Shown here piece after piece: positions 19,339-28,004 of a stretch of DNA of 64,000 nt (position 1 is the stretch's first letter; every line of letters starts with the position of its first letter). The position numbers and the translations under genes are program-made. The notes under the pieces were generated by a model. It was not told the DNA's origin. It was given only the letters and a program-made list of their open reading frames with translations, and made no database searches. The DNA comes from Vibrio ichthyoenteri ATCC 700023 (GTDB taxonomy: Bacteria; Pseudomonadota; Gammaproteobacteria; Enterobacterales; Vibrionaceae), in the NCBI RefSeq assembly GCF_000222605.1, contig NZ_AFWF01000107.1, positions 32,203 through 96,202 on the forward strand, read 5' to 3'.

Positions 19339-20784
19339 ATGACAATAAATCACGTAGAAGATGCGCTACTCAAACCGGGCGGTCTCACCGAACAAGACAT
19401 CGCTAACACATTAGAGAGTATTGCTACTCGTCAAATTGACTACGCTGATATCTATTTTCAGTCAAGCTGGCATGAGTCTCTCGTTCTGGAAGATAGCATC
19501 ATCAAAGACGGTTCGTTCAATATTGATTGTGGCCTTGGTGTTCGTGCTGTTACTGGTGAAAAAACCGGTTTCGCTTATTCTGATCAAATTCAACTTGATG
19601 GCTTAAAGCAGAGTGCGATTGCGGCTCGCGGTATTGCTCAACAAGGTCAAAATGGCAAAGTTCAAGCGTTTAAGCGTTTTGACAATCAAGCCTACTACGC
19701 AGCTGTAAACCCATTGAACTGTTGGGAAAAAGAAAAGAAAACGGCTCTGCTAAAAGAGTTAGATGCTTATATTCGTACTAAAGAGCCGCTGATTGAAGAA
19801 GTCTCCATTAGTTTAAGTGGTTTACACGAGCAGATGTTGGTTGCAGCAACAGATGGCACTTATGCCGGCGATATTCGTCCGCTTGTGCGCCTATCTATTA
19901 CCGTATTGGCACAAAAAGGTGATCGTCGTGAACGTGGTAGTTCAGGCGGTGGCGGTCGATTCAATTATGACTATTTCCTAACCAGTGTTGAAGGTCAAAA
20001 CGTTGCGTATCAATACGCTGATGAAGCAATTCGTATGGCACTGGTGAACTTAGAAGCTGATGCGGCGCCGGCAGGAACAATGCCAGTGGTACTGGGTTCT
20101 GGTTGGCCGGGGGTATTGTTACACGAAGCCGTAGGCCACGGTTTAGAAGGTGACTTTAACCGTAAAGAATCGTCGGTATTTAGTGGCAAAATTGGCGAGA
20201 AGGTGACGTCGAATCTTTGTACTATCGTTGATGATGGTACCTTAAAAGATCTGCGTGGTTCACTGAACGTTGATGACGAAGGTGTGGCAGGTCAATACAA
20301 CACCTTGATTGAGAATGGTGTGCTTAAAGGTTACATGCAAGATAAGCTAAACGCTCGTTTGATGGGTGTTGCGCCGACCGGTAATGGTCGTCGTGAATCT
20401 TATGCTCATCTACCAATGCCACGCATGACCAATACCTATATGCTACCAGGGCAACATACACCGGAAGAAATCATTTCAACGGTGAAGAAAGGCCTATATG
20501 CACCAAACTTTGGTGGTGGTCAGGTAGATATCACCTCCGGTAAGTTTGTTTTCTCAACTTCAGAAGCCTACCTGATTGAAAACGGTAAGATTACACGACC
20601 AGTGAAAGGGGCAACCTTAATTGGCTCAGGTCTTGAGGCAATGCAGCAAGTCTCTATGGTGGGTAATGATCTGAGTATCGATCGCGGTGTGGGTATTTGT
20701 GGAAAAGCGGGACAAAGCGTTCCTGTTGGTGTTGGTCAACCAACCTTGAAGCTAGATTCAATCACTGTTGGCGGCACAGAATAG
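19339..20784 (+). CDS. tldD: Metalloprotease TldD
   Basis: Zinc metalloprotease subunit that works with TldE/PmbA (not in this window) on unfolded peptides, for example in microcin B17 maturation and CcdA degradation. The 481 residues match E. coli TldD. The metal site HEAVGH (His262, Glu263, His267) is followed by GLEGDFNRK; a further conserved Cys lies in [14 protein letters not shown] near residue 453. It is the last gene of the mreB-tldD cluster and is followed by a strong terminator at 20878-20910. Confidence 0.96.
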   Translation: MTINHVEDALLKPGGLTEQDIANTLESIATRQIDYADIYFQSSWHESLVLEDSIIKDGSFNIDCGLGVRAVTGEKTGFAYSDQIQLDGLKQSAIAARGIAQQGQNGKVQAFKRFDNQAYYAAVNPLNCWEKEKKTALLKELDAYIRTKEPLIEEVSISLSGLHEQMLVAATDGTYAGDIRPLVRLSITVLAQKGDRRERGSSGGGGRFNYDYFLTSVEGQNVAYQYADEAIRMALVNLEADAAPAGTMPVVLGSGWPGVLLHEAVGHGLEGDFNRKESSVFSGKIGEKVTSNLCTIVDDGTLKDLRGSLNVDDEGVAGQYNTLIENGVLKGYMQDKLNARLMGVAPTGNGRRESYAHLPMPRMTNTYMLPGQHTPEEIISTVKKGLYAPNFGGGQVDITSGKFVFSTSEAYLIENGKITRPVKGATLIGSGLEAMQQVSMVGNDLSIDRGVGICGKAGQSVPVGVGQPTLKLDSITVGGTE

Positions 20785-20825
20785 AGCGAACAGCAAAACG
20801 CTTAGCTATTAGAAATGGAGAATAC

Positions 20826-20847
20826 TTCGTTTCGATAATTGAGAGGC
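20826..20847 (+). repeat. Short dispersed repeat, copy A
   Basis: The segment TCGTTTCGATAATTGAGAG downstream of tldD recurs as TCGTTTCGATAAGCGAGAG at 36628-36646 downstream of folA (17 of 19 bases identical). In both places the unit lies in the gap between two convergent genes and is followed by perfect or decayed TTCTCGC heptamers. This suggests one intergenic repeat family. Confidence 0.6.
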
Positions 20848-20877
20848 GATCGCTTGGGTTCTGACACTGATTAATTG

Positions 20878-20910
20878 AAAGGGCTGACGTCATTGCGTCA
20901 GCCCTTTTTT
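20878..20910 (+). terminator. Terminator of tldD
   Basis: AAAGGGCTGACG, loop TCATTG, CGTCAGCCCTTT then further T residues: a 12-bp stem with U-tract, typical rho-independent terminator. Read from the other strand it can also end arcA transcripts, though with a shorter U-run. Confidence 0.93.
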
Positions 20911-20923
20911 CTCTCTATTCTTT

Positions 20924-21035
20924 TTCTCGCTTCTCGCTTCTCGCTTCTCGCTTCTCGCTTCTCGCTTCTCGCTTCTCGCTTCTCGCTTCTCGCTTCTCGC
21001 TTCTCGCTTCTCGCTTCTCGCTTCTCGCTTCTCGC
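20924..21035. repeat. Tandem heptanucleotide tract (TTCTCGC)16
   Basis: Sixteen perfect, uninterrupted copies of TTCTCGC (112 bp) between the tldD terminator and the 3' end of arcA, ending 9 bp from the arcA stop codon. In the arcA transcript it would read as a purine-rich (GCGAGAA)n 3' tail. The perfect repetition implies recent or ongoing slippage, so the copy number is likely to vary among strains. The open frame across it (repeats of LLASRFS) has no coding support. Confidence 0.97.
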
Positions 21036-21044
21036 TCTTTATTC

Positions 21045-22265
21045 TCAGATCCCTTCACGCTCGATTGGGCAGCTCATACAACGAGCACCACCGCGGCCTC
21101 GGCCTAGTTCATTACCTGGAATAGGCAACACGGTAATACCTGCTTTATCGTACTTTTCATTGGTATAAACATTGCGTTCATAACCAATCACCACACCGGG
21201 CTTCACGGTCAATACATTATTGGCATCGTTCCACTGTTCTCGCTCGGCTTCGTAGCTATCGCCACCAGTGGTAATGATCTTCAGTGCATTGAGGCCAAGC
21301 GCATCTTCGATGGCGCTCATTAGATCGGTAGCGGTCTCTACATGAACTTGCCCATCCCCTTCAGGGGTGAGTACCCAAGTATTGAGATCTTTACGCATCA
21401 CCTCTGGGTACATCGAAAAGGTATCAATATCCATATGGGTCATTACGGTATCCAAGTGCATACATGAGCGACTTTTTGGTAGTTCAACCACAATGACTTG
21501 TTGAGCTTGGTTATGTCTGAATAACTGGGCGGCTAGGTTTTCTACCCCCTGCGCTGTTGTACGTTCTGACATACCAATTAATACTGCGCCTTTGCCAATC
21601 ACCAGTACGTCGCCCCCTTCAATATTGGCGTTATCATAATGGAGATCTTCATCACCAAAATATTTAATGAAATCTTGTCCGGCAAAGACAGGGTGCCAAT
21701 GATAAATGGCGCGCAGATGATTCGTTTCACGCTGGCGAGCGGGCATCATCATTGGGTTGAGTGACACTCCACCATAGATCCAACATGAGGTATCACGAGT
21801 AAATAAATGGTTGGGTAGCGGCTCAATGGCGAAATCAAGTGAGCGGTGCAATTTGGGTAAAATGGAAGCGGATTTAAATGGTAGCTCTGAATAGGCTAAG
21901 CCGCCGAGTAGAATGGAAGCAAGGTGCTCATTATCCATTTCACTCAGATAGTGGCGAAAATCACGAGCAAACATCGGCCCATAGCGAAAGTCAGATATCT
22001 GAGTGGTTAGTAACCACTCTCTTGCCGCTGGTACGTTGAGCGTATCAACCAGCAGATCATGTAAAAGCAGTACTTCCACATTTTGCTCGCGCAACGTGTT
22101 GGCGAATGCATCATGTTCTTTTCCCGCCTCTTCTACTGCCAATACATCATCAAACAGTAACTCATGACAATTGGAGGGGGTGAGGTGCGAAAGAGCACGC
22201 TCGGGTCGATTGAGTAATACTCGCTTTAATTGACCAACCTCTGAGCCTACGTACAACTTACTCAT
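21045..22265 (-). CDS. arcA: Arginine deiminase
   Basis: Converts arginine to citrulline and ammonia in the cytoplasm, the first step of the arginine deiminase pathway. It is 406 residues, the normal size. Guanidino-modifying-enzyme motifs are visible: FTRDTSCW near residue 163, [11 protein letters not shown] near 217, [14 protein letters not shown] (catalytic His), and the nucleophile Cys396 in [10 protein letters not shown]. No carbamate kinase or arginine/ornithine antiporter is adjacent, so this is an isolated gene; argF (46841-47845) might supply the carbamoyltransferase step. Not to be confused with the ArcA response regulator. It is convergent with tldD across the heptamer tract. Confidence 0.95.
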   Translation of the reverse strand: MSKLYVGSEVGQLKRVLLNRPERALSHLTPSNCHELLFDDVLAVEEAGKEHDAFANTLREQNVEVLLLHDLLVDTLNVPAAREWLLTTQISDFRYGPMFARDFRHYLSEMDNEHLASILLGGLAYSELPFKSASILPKLHRSLDFAIEPLPNHLFTRDTSCWIYGGVSLNPMMMPARQRETNHLRAIYHWHPVFAGQDFIKYFGDEDLHYDNANIEGGDVLVIGKGAVLIGMSERTTAQGVENLAAQLFRHNQAQQVIVVELPKSRSCMHLDTVMTHMDIDTFSMYPEVMRKDLNTWVLTPEGDGQVHVETATDLMSAIEDALGLNALKIITTGGDSYEAEREQWNDANNVLTVKPGVVIGYERNVYTNEKYDKAGITVLPIPGNELGRGRGGARCMSCPIEREGI

Positions 22266-22794
22266 TATGTATCCTTACATCTAGTTCCTATACTATTTAT
22301 GACAATGTTAAGAGGAAGATGCAAGTCTGTAATTAATATCTAGTGCTTTATAATGGCGCTTATTCTATCTAAATGACTTTGATTTCCTTTATAGGTAGTC
22401 AATAAATCTAATGATTAGCAGGCGCATAATGGAAAAAGTTATGAGTGAATATTCAGCTAAGCGATAACGATCGCATTCTACTCACTTTTGCCAATAAAGG
22501 AGGTGAGCCATATTTTTACTTAGGTGACCTCACCAGATATGCAATGTCGTACCATATTCAGGCGTATTAAGTTGTAAACTTGATCTTTGATGAGCGATAG
22601 ATTGTTCTGATTTTATCGATTGTGGCCGATTGAGTTAATTTGGATCTTTTTCGCTAAGATCTGCGCTATAAAGCGCAGCGTATGTGGATAAAGATCGTTG
22701 CCAGGCCTGTTTCTTGGTGGAATTTTTTTTTGATCCATGCGATATTTCGTCGCAAGAAATCATCATTACTGTTATCACACTCTGGAGCGCTATT
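22266..22794. other. Divergent intergenic region arcA / rraB
   Basis: A 529-bp gap with no supported gene. It holds several inverted repeats: GCGAT-AACG-ATCGC (about 22463), GGTGAG...CTCACC (about 22503-22535) and the strong CTGCGCT-ATAA-AGCGCAG at 22661-22678. The last one surrounds a TATAAA that could be the -10 of rraB, leaving a leader of about 115 nt. A TATAAT at 22349-22354 has no convincing -35. I see no ARG box or perfect FNR site here. Confidence 0.5.
22661..22678 (+). promoter_or_regulatory. Palindrome centred on a possible rraB -10
   Basis: CTGCGCT, ATAA, AGCGCAG: 7-bp perfect dyad. The central TATAAA resembles a -10 element. It may be an operator overlapping the promoter, or a hairpin at the 5' end of the mRNA if transcription starts further upstream. 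Confidence 0.4.
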
Positions 22795-23211
22795 ATGTCT
22801 CATGAAGATGAATATCTATCGGTAGAAGAATTAATCGAGATTCAAAAGGAAGAGACTCGCGATATTATCCAAGCATTGCTTGAAGACGGCAGTGATCCAG
22901 ATTCGCTCTATGACATCGAGCACCATCTATTTGCTGAAGATTTCGACACGCTAGAAAAAGCAGTTGTTGAAGCGTTTAAGATGGGCTTTGAAGTACTTGA
23001 AGCGGAAGAAACAGAAGACGAAGATGGCAAAAAGCTACTTTGTTGTGATGCAACAATGCAGTCAGCGTTGAATGCAGAAGCGATCGATGAGCAAGTATTT
23101 AAGCTTGTTCACCTTGCTGAAAAATATGACATTATCTACGATGGTTGGGGTACATACTATGAGGGCGAAGACGCTCTATACCCTGAAGAAGATGAGGACG
23201 ATGAAGAGTAA
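22795..23211 (+). CDS. rraB: Ribonuclease E inhibitor RraB
   Basis: Small acidic cytoplasmic protein (138 residues) that binds RNase E and modulates its activity. The ATG at 22795 gives [15 protein letters not shown], the expected N-terminus; the frame is open back to 22684, but that part is not protein-like. The C-terminus is a run of Glu and Asp ([10 protein letters not shown]). The family signature [14 protein letters not shown] lies near residue 117. It is monocistronic: a terminator follows at once. Confidence 0.93.
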   Translation: MSHEDEYLSVEELIEIQKEETRDIIQALLEDGSDPDSLYDIEHHLFAEDFDTLEKAVVEAFKMGFEVLEAEETEDEDGKKLLCCDATMQSALNAEAIDEQVFKLVHLAEKYDIIYDGWGTYYEGEDALYPEEDEDDEE

Positions 23212-23244
23212 TTTCAGCCTCTAAACGACTGCATCTCAGCATCA

Positions 23245-23274
23245 AAAAATACCAGCCATTGCGCTGGTATTTTT
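23245..23274 (+). terminator. Terminator of rraB
   Basis: AAAAATACCAGC, loop CATTGC, GCTGGTATTTTT: 12-bp stem with a U-tract, about 30 bp after the rraB stop. Confidence 0.9.
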
Positions 23275-23339
23275 GTTTCTATCTCAGGTTGGATTCACTA
23301 TACTCTGGGCTAATTTGATCTAGCGCAAGTTTATAGAAC

Positions 23340-24146
23340 ATGGAATTATCTCTCGCGGGTCTATGGCAACTCTCGCCATTAACGGACTTATCGATACCTC
23401 AAGGTGATATCACCTTCCCAAATCCTCTTAGTCATATTTTGCCCAAATCGCTTTCTGAGCAGACTATTGCGGCTCAAGAGTGGCACCTCATGCATGATAT
23501 TGAAGTCGATGAAGCCATGTTGGCTTTTCCAGCCATAGATCTGATTATGGCGGGTGTCGATTACTACGCTGAAGTGCGGATCAATGGTGTCGCTGTATTT
23601 GATTGTGATTCAACTCAAGCTCGCTATAAAAGAGACATTCGCCCTTATCTGCAATTAGGTCGTAATCGTTTTGAAATTCTTTTTCTTGAACAAGAAGAGG
23701 ATTGGCTTGTTGAGGAAGAGGAACAGCCGCAAGATCTTTGTCCGTTAGGCCAAGAGTGTTACCAGCAGTACGATACTCGAATCGGTATTTGGCAGGAGCC
23801 TTATCTGCAGTTTATACGTCACGTTCGTCTCGAGCACATTAGTACCGAGCAAATATGGCATCATGGTGGTGGCTGTGAGTTTTTAGTCAATTTGTACTAT
23901 AAGACTTATGCCATGGGCTTGGTGTCAGCATCGGTAAAATTCAATGGTATGACATATCAACTCCCCATCGATGTGCGTAATAACCATATTTCGGCTTTAT
24001 TCCAAATTGAAGCGCCGATATACAATGACCCAAATCAACCTGATAACGGCTATTTATATCAATTGGAAGTCAGTCTTGACGGACAAACCCAACGTTTTAA
24101 TGTTGGGCTGTGTGAAGATCTTTGTGTGCAGCACTATCCGATATAA
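23340..24146 (+). CDS. Orphan GH2-like beta-sandwich protein
   Basis: A 268-residue protein with no signal peptide. Its pattern resembles the N-terminal jelly-roll of glycoside hydrolase family 2 / beta-mannosidases: LAGLWQLSPL at the start, EWHLMHDIEVDE (residues 47-58), then IDLIMAGVDYYAEVRINGVAVF (residues 66-88) and LQLGRNRFEILFLEQEEDW. In beta-mannosidases this fold precedes an immunoglobulin-like domain and a catalytic TIM barrel; here a second beta-rich part (about 170-268) follows and no catalytic barrel exists. Function unknown; a carbohydrate- or partner-binding role is only an inference. The rraB terminator separates it from rraB, and it converges with the DUF2061 gene, 21 bp away. 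Confidence 0.7.
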   Translation: MELSLAGLWQLSPLTDLSIPQGDITFPNPLSHILPKSLSEQTIAAQEWHLMHDIEVDEAMLAFPAIDLIMAGVDYYAEVRINGVAVFDCDSTQARYKRDIRPYLQLGRNRFEILFLEQEEDWLVEEEEQPQDLCPLGQECYQQYDTRIGIWQEPYLQFIRHVRLEHISTEQIWHHGGGCEFLVNLYYKTYAMGLVSASVKFNGMTYQLPIDVRNNHISALFQIEAPIYNDPNQPDNGYLYQLEVSLDGQTQRFNVGLCEDLCVQHYPI

Positions 24147-24167
24147 CATCGCCAATCGATATCCTCG

Positions 24168-24572
24168 TTAGTGAGCACAACCCCAAGGCTGAACGGATTG
24201 AACGTGGTGCTGAGCCTGTTTACGCAACCATACTTTTTCATGGAAGTAATAGGCGCAAGTGTTAATTGTAGGCTCAATAGCGGCCATAATACCACCGACA
24301 AAGGCATCGCCAGTCAATAGATACACCACACTAAAAGCGACACTGAAGTGAATCACGGCAAAGCTGGTGGTTTTCACTTTGGCCGATTGTGCTAAACGTT
24401 GCAAAGAACGAGATTTAGCCCAGACCAATTCATGAAAATAGAAAGCAACCGTATTCACGCTTGGCTCTATCATCGCGATCATACTACCGATGAGAATGTC
24501 ACCGGTCAGCAGGTAAGCAACAGTAAATGCGATGGTAAAGTGAATCGAGGCGAAGGTTAGAGTCTTTTTCAT
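24168..24572 (-). CDS. DUF2061 membrane protein with duplicated domain
   Basis: Small inner-membrane protein of 134 residues made of two tandem DUF2061 units, about residues 6-53 and 70-117, with about 28 of 47 positions identical. Each has one or two hydrophobic segments, the pattern YLLTGD, then AxIEPxxNT and YFHExVW. Single-unit DUF2061 proteins of about 70 residues are common; this looks like an internal duplication. Function unknown. It ends with a His/Gln-rich tail. It is leftward, downstream of the uspA terminator, and presumably has its own promoter. Confidence 0.8.
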   Translation of the reverse strand: MKKTLTFASIHFTIAFTVAYLLTGDILIGSMIAMIEPSVNTVAFYFHELVWAKSRSLQRLAQSAKVKTTSFAVIHFSVAFSVVYLLTGDAFVGGIMAAIEPTINTCAYYFHEKVWLRKQAQHHVQSVQPWGCAH

Positions 24573-24670
24573 GATTATTGGCTTCTGTTTAAATGATGGA
24601 TTTATTATTGGCCAAATGATTAATAAAGAAAAATGGCTTGTATTTATTTTATTGATAGTTAAAAACTATT

Positions 24671-24696
24671 AAGGCGCTCATGGTGAGCGCCTTTTT
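24671..24696 (-). terminator. Terminator downstream of the TRAP-uspA operon
   Basis: On the plus strand AAGGCGCTCA, loop TGG, TGAGCGCCTT, with T residues on the plus side and TTAATAGTTTTT on the minus side. It lies 27 bp after the uspA stop and is likely its terminator; the T-run is stronger in the plus direction, so it may be bidirectional. Confidence 0.75.
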
Positions 24697-24722
24697 AATG
24701 GTTGAAATGATGTTGTGGCGAA

Positions 24723-25160
24723 TTAGCTTTGTGGCTTGACCACTAAAACTTGTACTAGGGAAGCTTGTACGACTTTACTAGCAACTGAGCCGAGTACGGC
24801 TTTATCCAACTTAGATCGTTTGTGGCTTGGCATCACGATTAGATCGGCGGCTAACCTATCGGCATATTGCAAAATGGTTTTGTACGCTTTGCCTTCCGCA
24901 ATGTGAACCTTGTAAGGAACTTGATCGCCAATGTGCTGCTGGGCAAAAGCGGTGAGTTGGAGGCTGACGTCTTGCTTCATTTTTTGTGCTGCATCTTTAG
25001 GGAAATAACTGCTCACCATCGACGAATGAATGCCCGGAAGAACATTCAATAAATGCAGTTGCGCGTTATTGTGCTTAGCGTGCCAAATGGCGATCTCAAT
25101 CGCACGATCTGAGAAGCCTTTTTCGTTGAGATCAACAGGGACAAGGATCTGTTTATACAT
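24723..25160 (-). CDS. UspA-family universal stress protein linked to TRAP transporter
   Basis: Cytoplasmic UspA-fold protein of 145 residues, beginning MYKQILVPVDLNEKG, with Asp10 in the usual place. In ATP-binding Usp proteins the C-terminal motif is GxxG-(9x)-GS; here it reads PSHKRSKLDKAVLGS, so both first glycines are replaced (Pro and Lys) and nucleotide binding is doubtful. It is the last gene of the TAXI-TRAP operon, 44 bp after the permease. UspA proteins encoded with TRAP transporters are known (TeaD with TeaABC in Halomonas, where it dampens uptake); a similar regulatory role is inferred. Confidence 0.85.
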   Translation of the reverse strand: MYKQILVPVDLNEKGFSDRAIEIAIWHAKHNNAQLHLLNVLPGIHSSMVSSYFPKDAAQKMKQDVSLQLTAFAQQHIGDQVPYKVHIAEGKAYKTILQYADRLAADLIVMPSHKRSKLDKAVLGSVASKVVQASLVQVLVVKPQS

Positions 25161-25204
25161 TATTTTTTCTCAGTAAGGCCCTAAACTAGGGCCGATAGTG
25201 TGGA

Positions 25205-27784
25205 TTAGGCCGTGAGTGCTTGTTGGCGAATACGACGTCGTTGGTTGACTCCCATTAGGAATACAATCATTAGGCAGGGTACGAATACCCACTCTTTCAT
25301 TGGTCTCTCTGCATCTTGAATGATCCATTCGATCTGCCAATCAAAATCAATCCCGGATGCTTCCGCTGGACTGCCAAATTCAACCATATCAACAATCATT
25401 TTGCCGTCACTTTCGTTTAGCATCAGCCCCATCGAGCTTAGGCGTTCTTCCGCCGTAATTGCATCATCTTCAAAAGGTAAACGTACCGTTTTCTCAATGA
25501 AATCTCCGACCAGATTTTCACCAGAAACGCGCAGCACAACGGCTTGACCCACATCGAGTGACTCTGTGATTTGCGTTATTTCCACTCCAGGAGAAAGAAC
25601 TTTGGCGGGATAAATCATGTCCCACCAGAAACCAGGACGGAAAAATGAGAATGTCAGCACCAGTAACAGCAACGTCTCCCACCATTTATTTCGCGTTAAC
25701 CACCAACCTTGTGTTGCCGCTGAAAAGAGCAGCATCGCGATAATGGCTGATATCACCGTCAAAGCAAGGTGCCACCATGAGTCAATGCCCATCATCAATA
25801 ATTGAGTATTGAAAATAAACATAAAGGGTAAGATCGCGGTACGGATATCGTAGGTAAAACCTTGAATACCGGTACGAATCGGATCGGATTTCGCGATAGC
25901 TGCGGCGGCAAATGCAGCCAAACCAACGGGGGGAGTATCGTCGGCTAAGATGCCGAAATAGAAGACAAACAAGTGCACGGCGATGAGTGGAATAATCAGG
26001 CCATGTTGTGCGCCTAAGGTGACAATTACCGGAGCCATCAAGGTTGAAACCACGATGTAGTTGGCAGTAGTTGGTAAGCCCATACCAAGGATCAAACTGA
26101 TCACTGCGGTAAAGAGCAGCATCAACAGGATATTGCCGCCAGAGATAAACTCGACGAACTCGGTCATGACGAGACCAATTCCGGTTAGAGTCACTACGCC
26201 AACAACAATACCGGCTGCAGCCGTCGCCACACCGATACCAATCATGTTACGTGCACCTGATACTAAGCTTTCGGCTAGGTCGATAAAGCCTTGCTTTGTT
26301 TGTGCGTGGATATCACCGCTGTTCGCCATTATGGCTTTGAGTGGACGCTGCGTTATCAAGATAAAAATCATAAATACCGTGGCCCAAAACGCAGAGAGCC
26401 CCGGAGAAAAGCGCTCGACGGTCAAGCACCAAACCAAAACCACAATAGGCAGTAAGAAATGCAGGCCTGATTTTATTGTTGGGCCGGGATCGGGAACTTC
26501 GGTTAACTCTGCATCGATCTCGATATCGCCTTCTTTCGCGTATTTAGCGGAGATGCGCAGCAGAGCAACATAAGCAATCAGCAAAGCGCCACCCATGATT
26601 GGCGTTGCGGCATCACCAAAGACATCTTTCGTCCAACCTACGCCGTAGTACACCGCAGCACTGACCACACATAGACCTAAAATAGTGCCAGTAAAGGACA
26701 ATAGACTTTGTACTAACGTCGGGTTATGTCGACGCGGTAAGCCTTCCATACCGGCTTTGCATGCCTCAAGGTGGACGATATAAATCAAAGCGATATAAGA
26801 AATAAGAGCTGGAAGGAGGGCTGCTTTGATGACCTCAACATAAGAAATGCCGACATATTCAACCATCAAAAATGCCGCCGCACCCATAATTGGTGGTGTG
26901 AGCTGGCCATTGGTTGAGGCGGCAACTTCGACCGCTCCAGCTTTAGTTCCAGGAAAGCCAACACGTTTCATCAGTGGGATGGTAAAAGTACCGGTGGTGA
27001 CGACATTCGCAATCGATGAGCCCGAGACAAGGCCGGATAATCCGGAAGCCACCACTGCCGCTTTGGCTGGACCACCTCTCATGTGCCCCAGTAATGAGAA
27101 AGCGACCTTAATAAAGTAAGCACCTGCACCAGCTCGTTCGAGCATGGCACCAAATAAAACAAACAGGAATACAAATGAGGTCGAAACACCTAACGCAACG
27201 CCAAAGACCCCTTCAGTGGTAAGCCATAAGTGCGACATGGCTTTATTTAAGCTCGCCCCTTTATGGGCAATCACATCCGGCATGTGTGGGCCGGCAAAGG
27301 TATAGAGTAAGAAGACGGCTGCCACAACCATCAGTGGTGGCCCCAAGGCTCGACGTGTTGCTTCAAGCAGCAATAACATGCCGACAACCGAGATAATAAT
27401 ATCAGGAGAGGTTGGTGCCCCAGAACGGTCGGCCAATTGGGCATAAAATATATAGATGTAGGCGGCGGAGAAGCTGCCTGCTAGCGCAAGTAGCCAGTCA
27501 AAAACAGGAATACGATCGCGCGGTGATCCTTTTAATGCTGGGTAAGCGGTAAAGGCCAAAAAGATGGCAAAGGTGAGATGTATTGCGCGTGCTTCCGTGT
27601 CATTTAATACCGCAAAGTTAAAAATAAATGGTAACGGGGAAGCGTACCAAAGTTGGAATAGCGACCAACATAACGGTACAAACCATAAGATACGTCCAGG
27701 AATGCCAGATGGTGAGCGTGCCCCAGTATCGGATTGTGCGACCATTTCCTGCACATCTTGCGACGGTGCTGTTGTCTGCGTCAT
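25205..27784 (-). CDS. TRAP transporter fused permease (4TM/12TM, TAXI type)
   Basis: Inner-membrane permease of 859 residues in which the small DctQ-like and large DctM-like subunits are fused. About 16-18 hydrophobic segments run from residue 30 to about 690. Conserved DctM-type patterns include GLVSGSSIANVVTTGTFTIP near residue 255, GQLTPPIMGAAAFLM near 292, GMGLPTTANYIVVSTLM near 565 and FYFGILADDTPPVGLA near 605. The last 150 residues are a soluble insertion (DUF3394-like) with a PDZ-like stretch GSPAEASGIDFDWQIE, then a final membrane helix. Substrate unknown; related systems carry dicarboxylates or glutamate. It lies 220 bp after the binding-protein gene and 44 bp before uspA. Confidence 0.93.
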   Translation of the reverse strand: MTQTTAPSQDVQEMVAQSDTGARSPSGIPGRILWFVPLCWSLFQLWYASPLPFIFNFAVLNDTEARAIHLTFAIFLAFTAYPALKGSPRDRIPVFDWLLALAGSFSAAYIYIFYAQLADRSGAPTSPDIIISVVGMLLLLEATRRALGPPLMVVAAVFLLYTFAGPHMPDVIAHKGASLNKAMSHLWLTTEGVFGVALGVSTSFVFLFVLFGAMLERAGAGAYFIKVAFSLLGHMRGGPAKAAVVASGLSGLVSGSSIANVVTTGTFTIPLMKRVGFPGTKAGAVEVAASTNGQLTPPIMGAAAFLMVEYVGISYVEVIKAALLPALISYIALIYIVHLEACKAGMEGLPRRHNPTLVQSLLSFTGTILGLCVVSAAVYYGVGWTKDVFGDAATPIMGGALLIAYVALLRISAKYAKEGDIEIDAELTEVPDPGPTIKSGLHFLLPIVVLVWCLTVERFSPGLSAFWATVFMIFILITQRPLKAIMANSGDIHAQTKQGFIDLAESLVSGARNMIGIGVATAAAGIVVGVVTLTGIGLVMTEFVEFISGGNILLMLLFTAVISLILGMGLPTTANYIVVSTLMAPVIVTLGAQHGLIIPLIAVHLFVFYFGILADDTPPVGLAAFAAAAIAKSDPIRTGIQGFTYDIRTAILPFMFIFNTQLLMMGIDSWWHLALTVISAIIAMLLFSAATQGWWLTRNKWWETLLLLVLTFSFFRPGFWWDMIYPAKVLSPGVEITQITESLDVGQAVVLRVSGENLVGDFIEKTVRLPFEDDAITAEERLSSMGLMLNESDGKMIVDMVEFGSPAEASGIDFDWQIEWIIQDAERPMKEWVFVPCLMIVFLMGVNQRRRIRQQALTA

Positions 27785-27908
27785 GTACCTTATCCTTATA
27801 ATATCTGGTTCAATTCATAATTAATGTTGAACCTGAATCCGCACCTATCAGTGTAGTTAGCTGATTGAAAAATGCGCATCGATTGATTTACTAGGTAAAA
27901 AAGAGGTA

Positions 27909-27983
27909 AGGCTTGAGATTAAGCCTAAAGACGTCTGCTGTGAGACGTTGGAGGACAACAAGGAGGCGGAGCCTCCTTGTTGT
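27909..27983 (-). promoter_or_regulatory. Three consecutive stem-loops between TAXI binding protein and permease genes
   Basis: Three inverted repeats follow one another: AGGCTT/AAGCCT (27909-27926), ACGTCT/AGACGT (27931-27948) and the very strong ACAACAAGGAGGC-GGA-GCCTCCTTGTTGT (27955-27983, 13-bp stem). None has a U-tract on the minus strand. The largest lies 22 bp past the binding-protein stop codon. Such structures commonly protect the upstream binding-protein mRNA, giving more binding protein than permease; that role is inferred. Confidence 0.7.
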
Positions 27984-28004
27984 TACTTACTTAAGAAGAG
28001 CGGC

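Noticed and set aside
20875-21168. 97-codon open frame with LASRFSL repeats across the heptamer tract
   Set aside because: It exists only because the 7-bp repeat has no stop in that frame, and it overlaps a terminator and the arcA 3' end. No ribosome site or protein-like composition.
22266-22420. FNR or ArgR site for arginine deiminase
   Set aside because: TTGAT-like halves occur but none has a proper partner at 4-bp spacing; TGAATATTCA near 22445 is a palindrome but lacks the ARG-box spacer.
24168-24572. PACE-type efflux pump
   Set aside because: The size and four hydrophobic segments fit loosely, but the paired YLLTGD...YFHExVW units match DUF2061 rather than the PACE family.
26061-26573. 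170-codon plus-strand open frame antisense to the TRAP permease
   Set aside because: Shadow of the hydrophobic permease codons (Ser, Thr, Pro, Ile rich); no translation signals.
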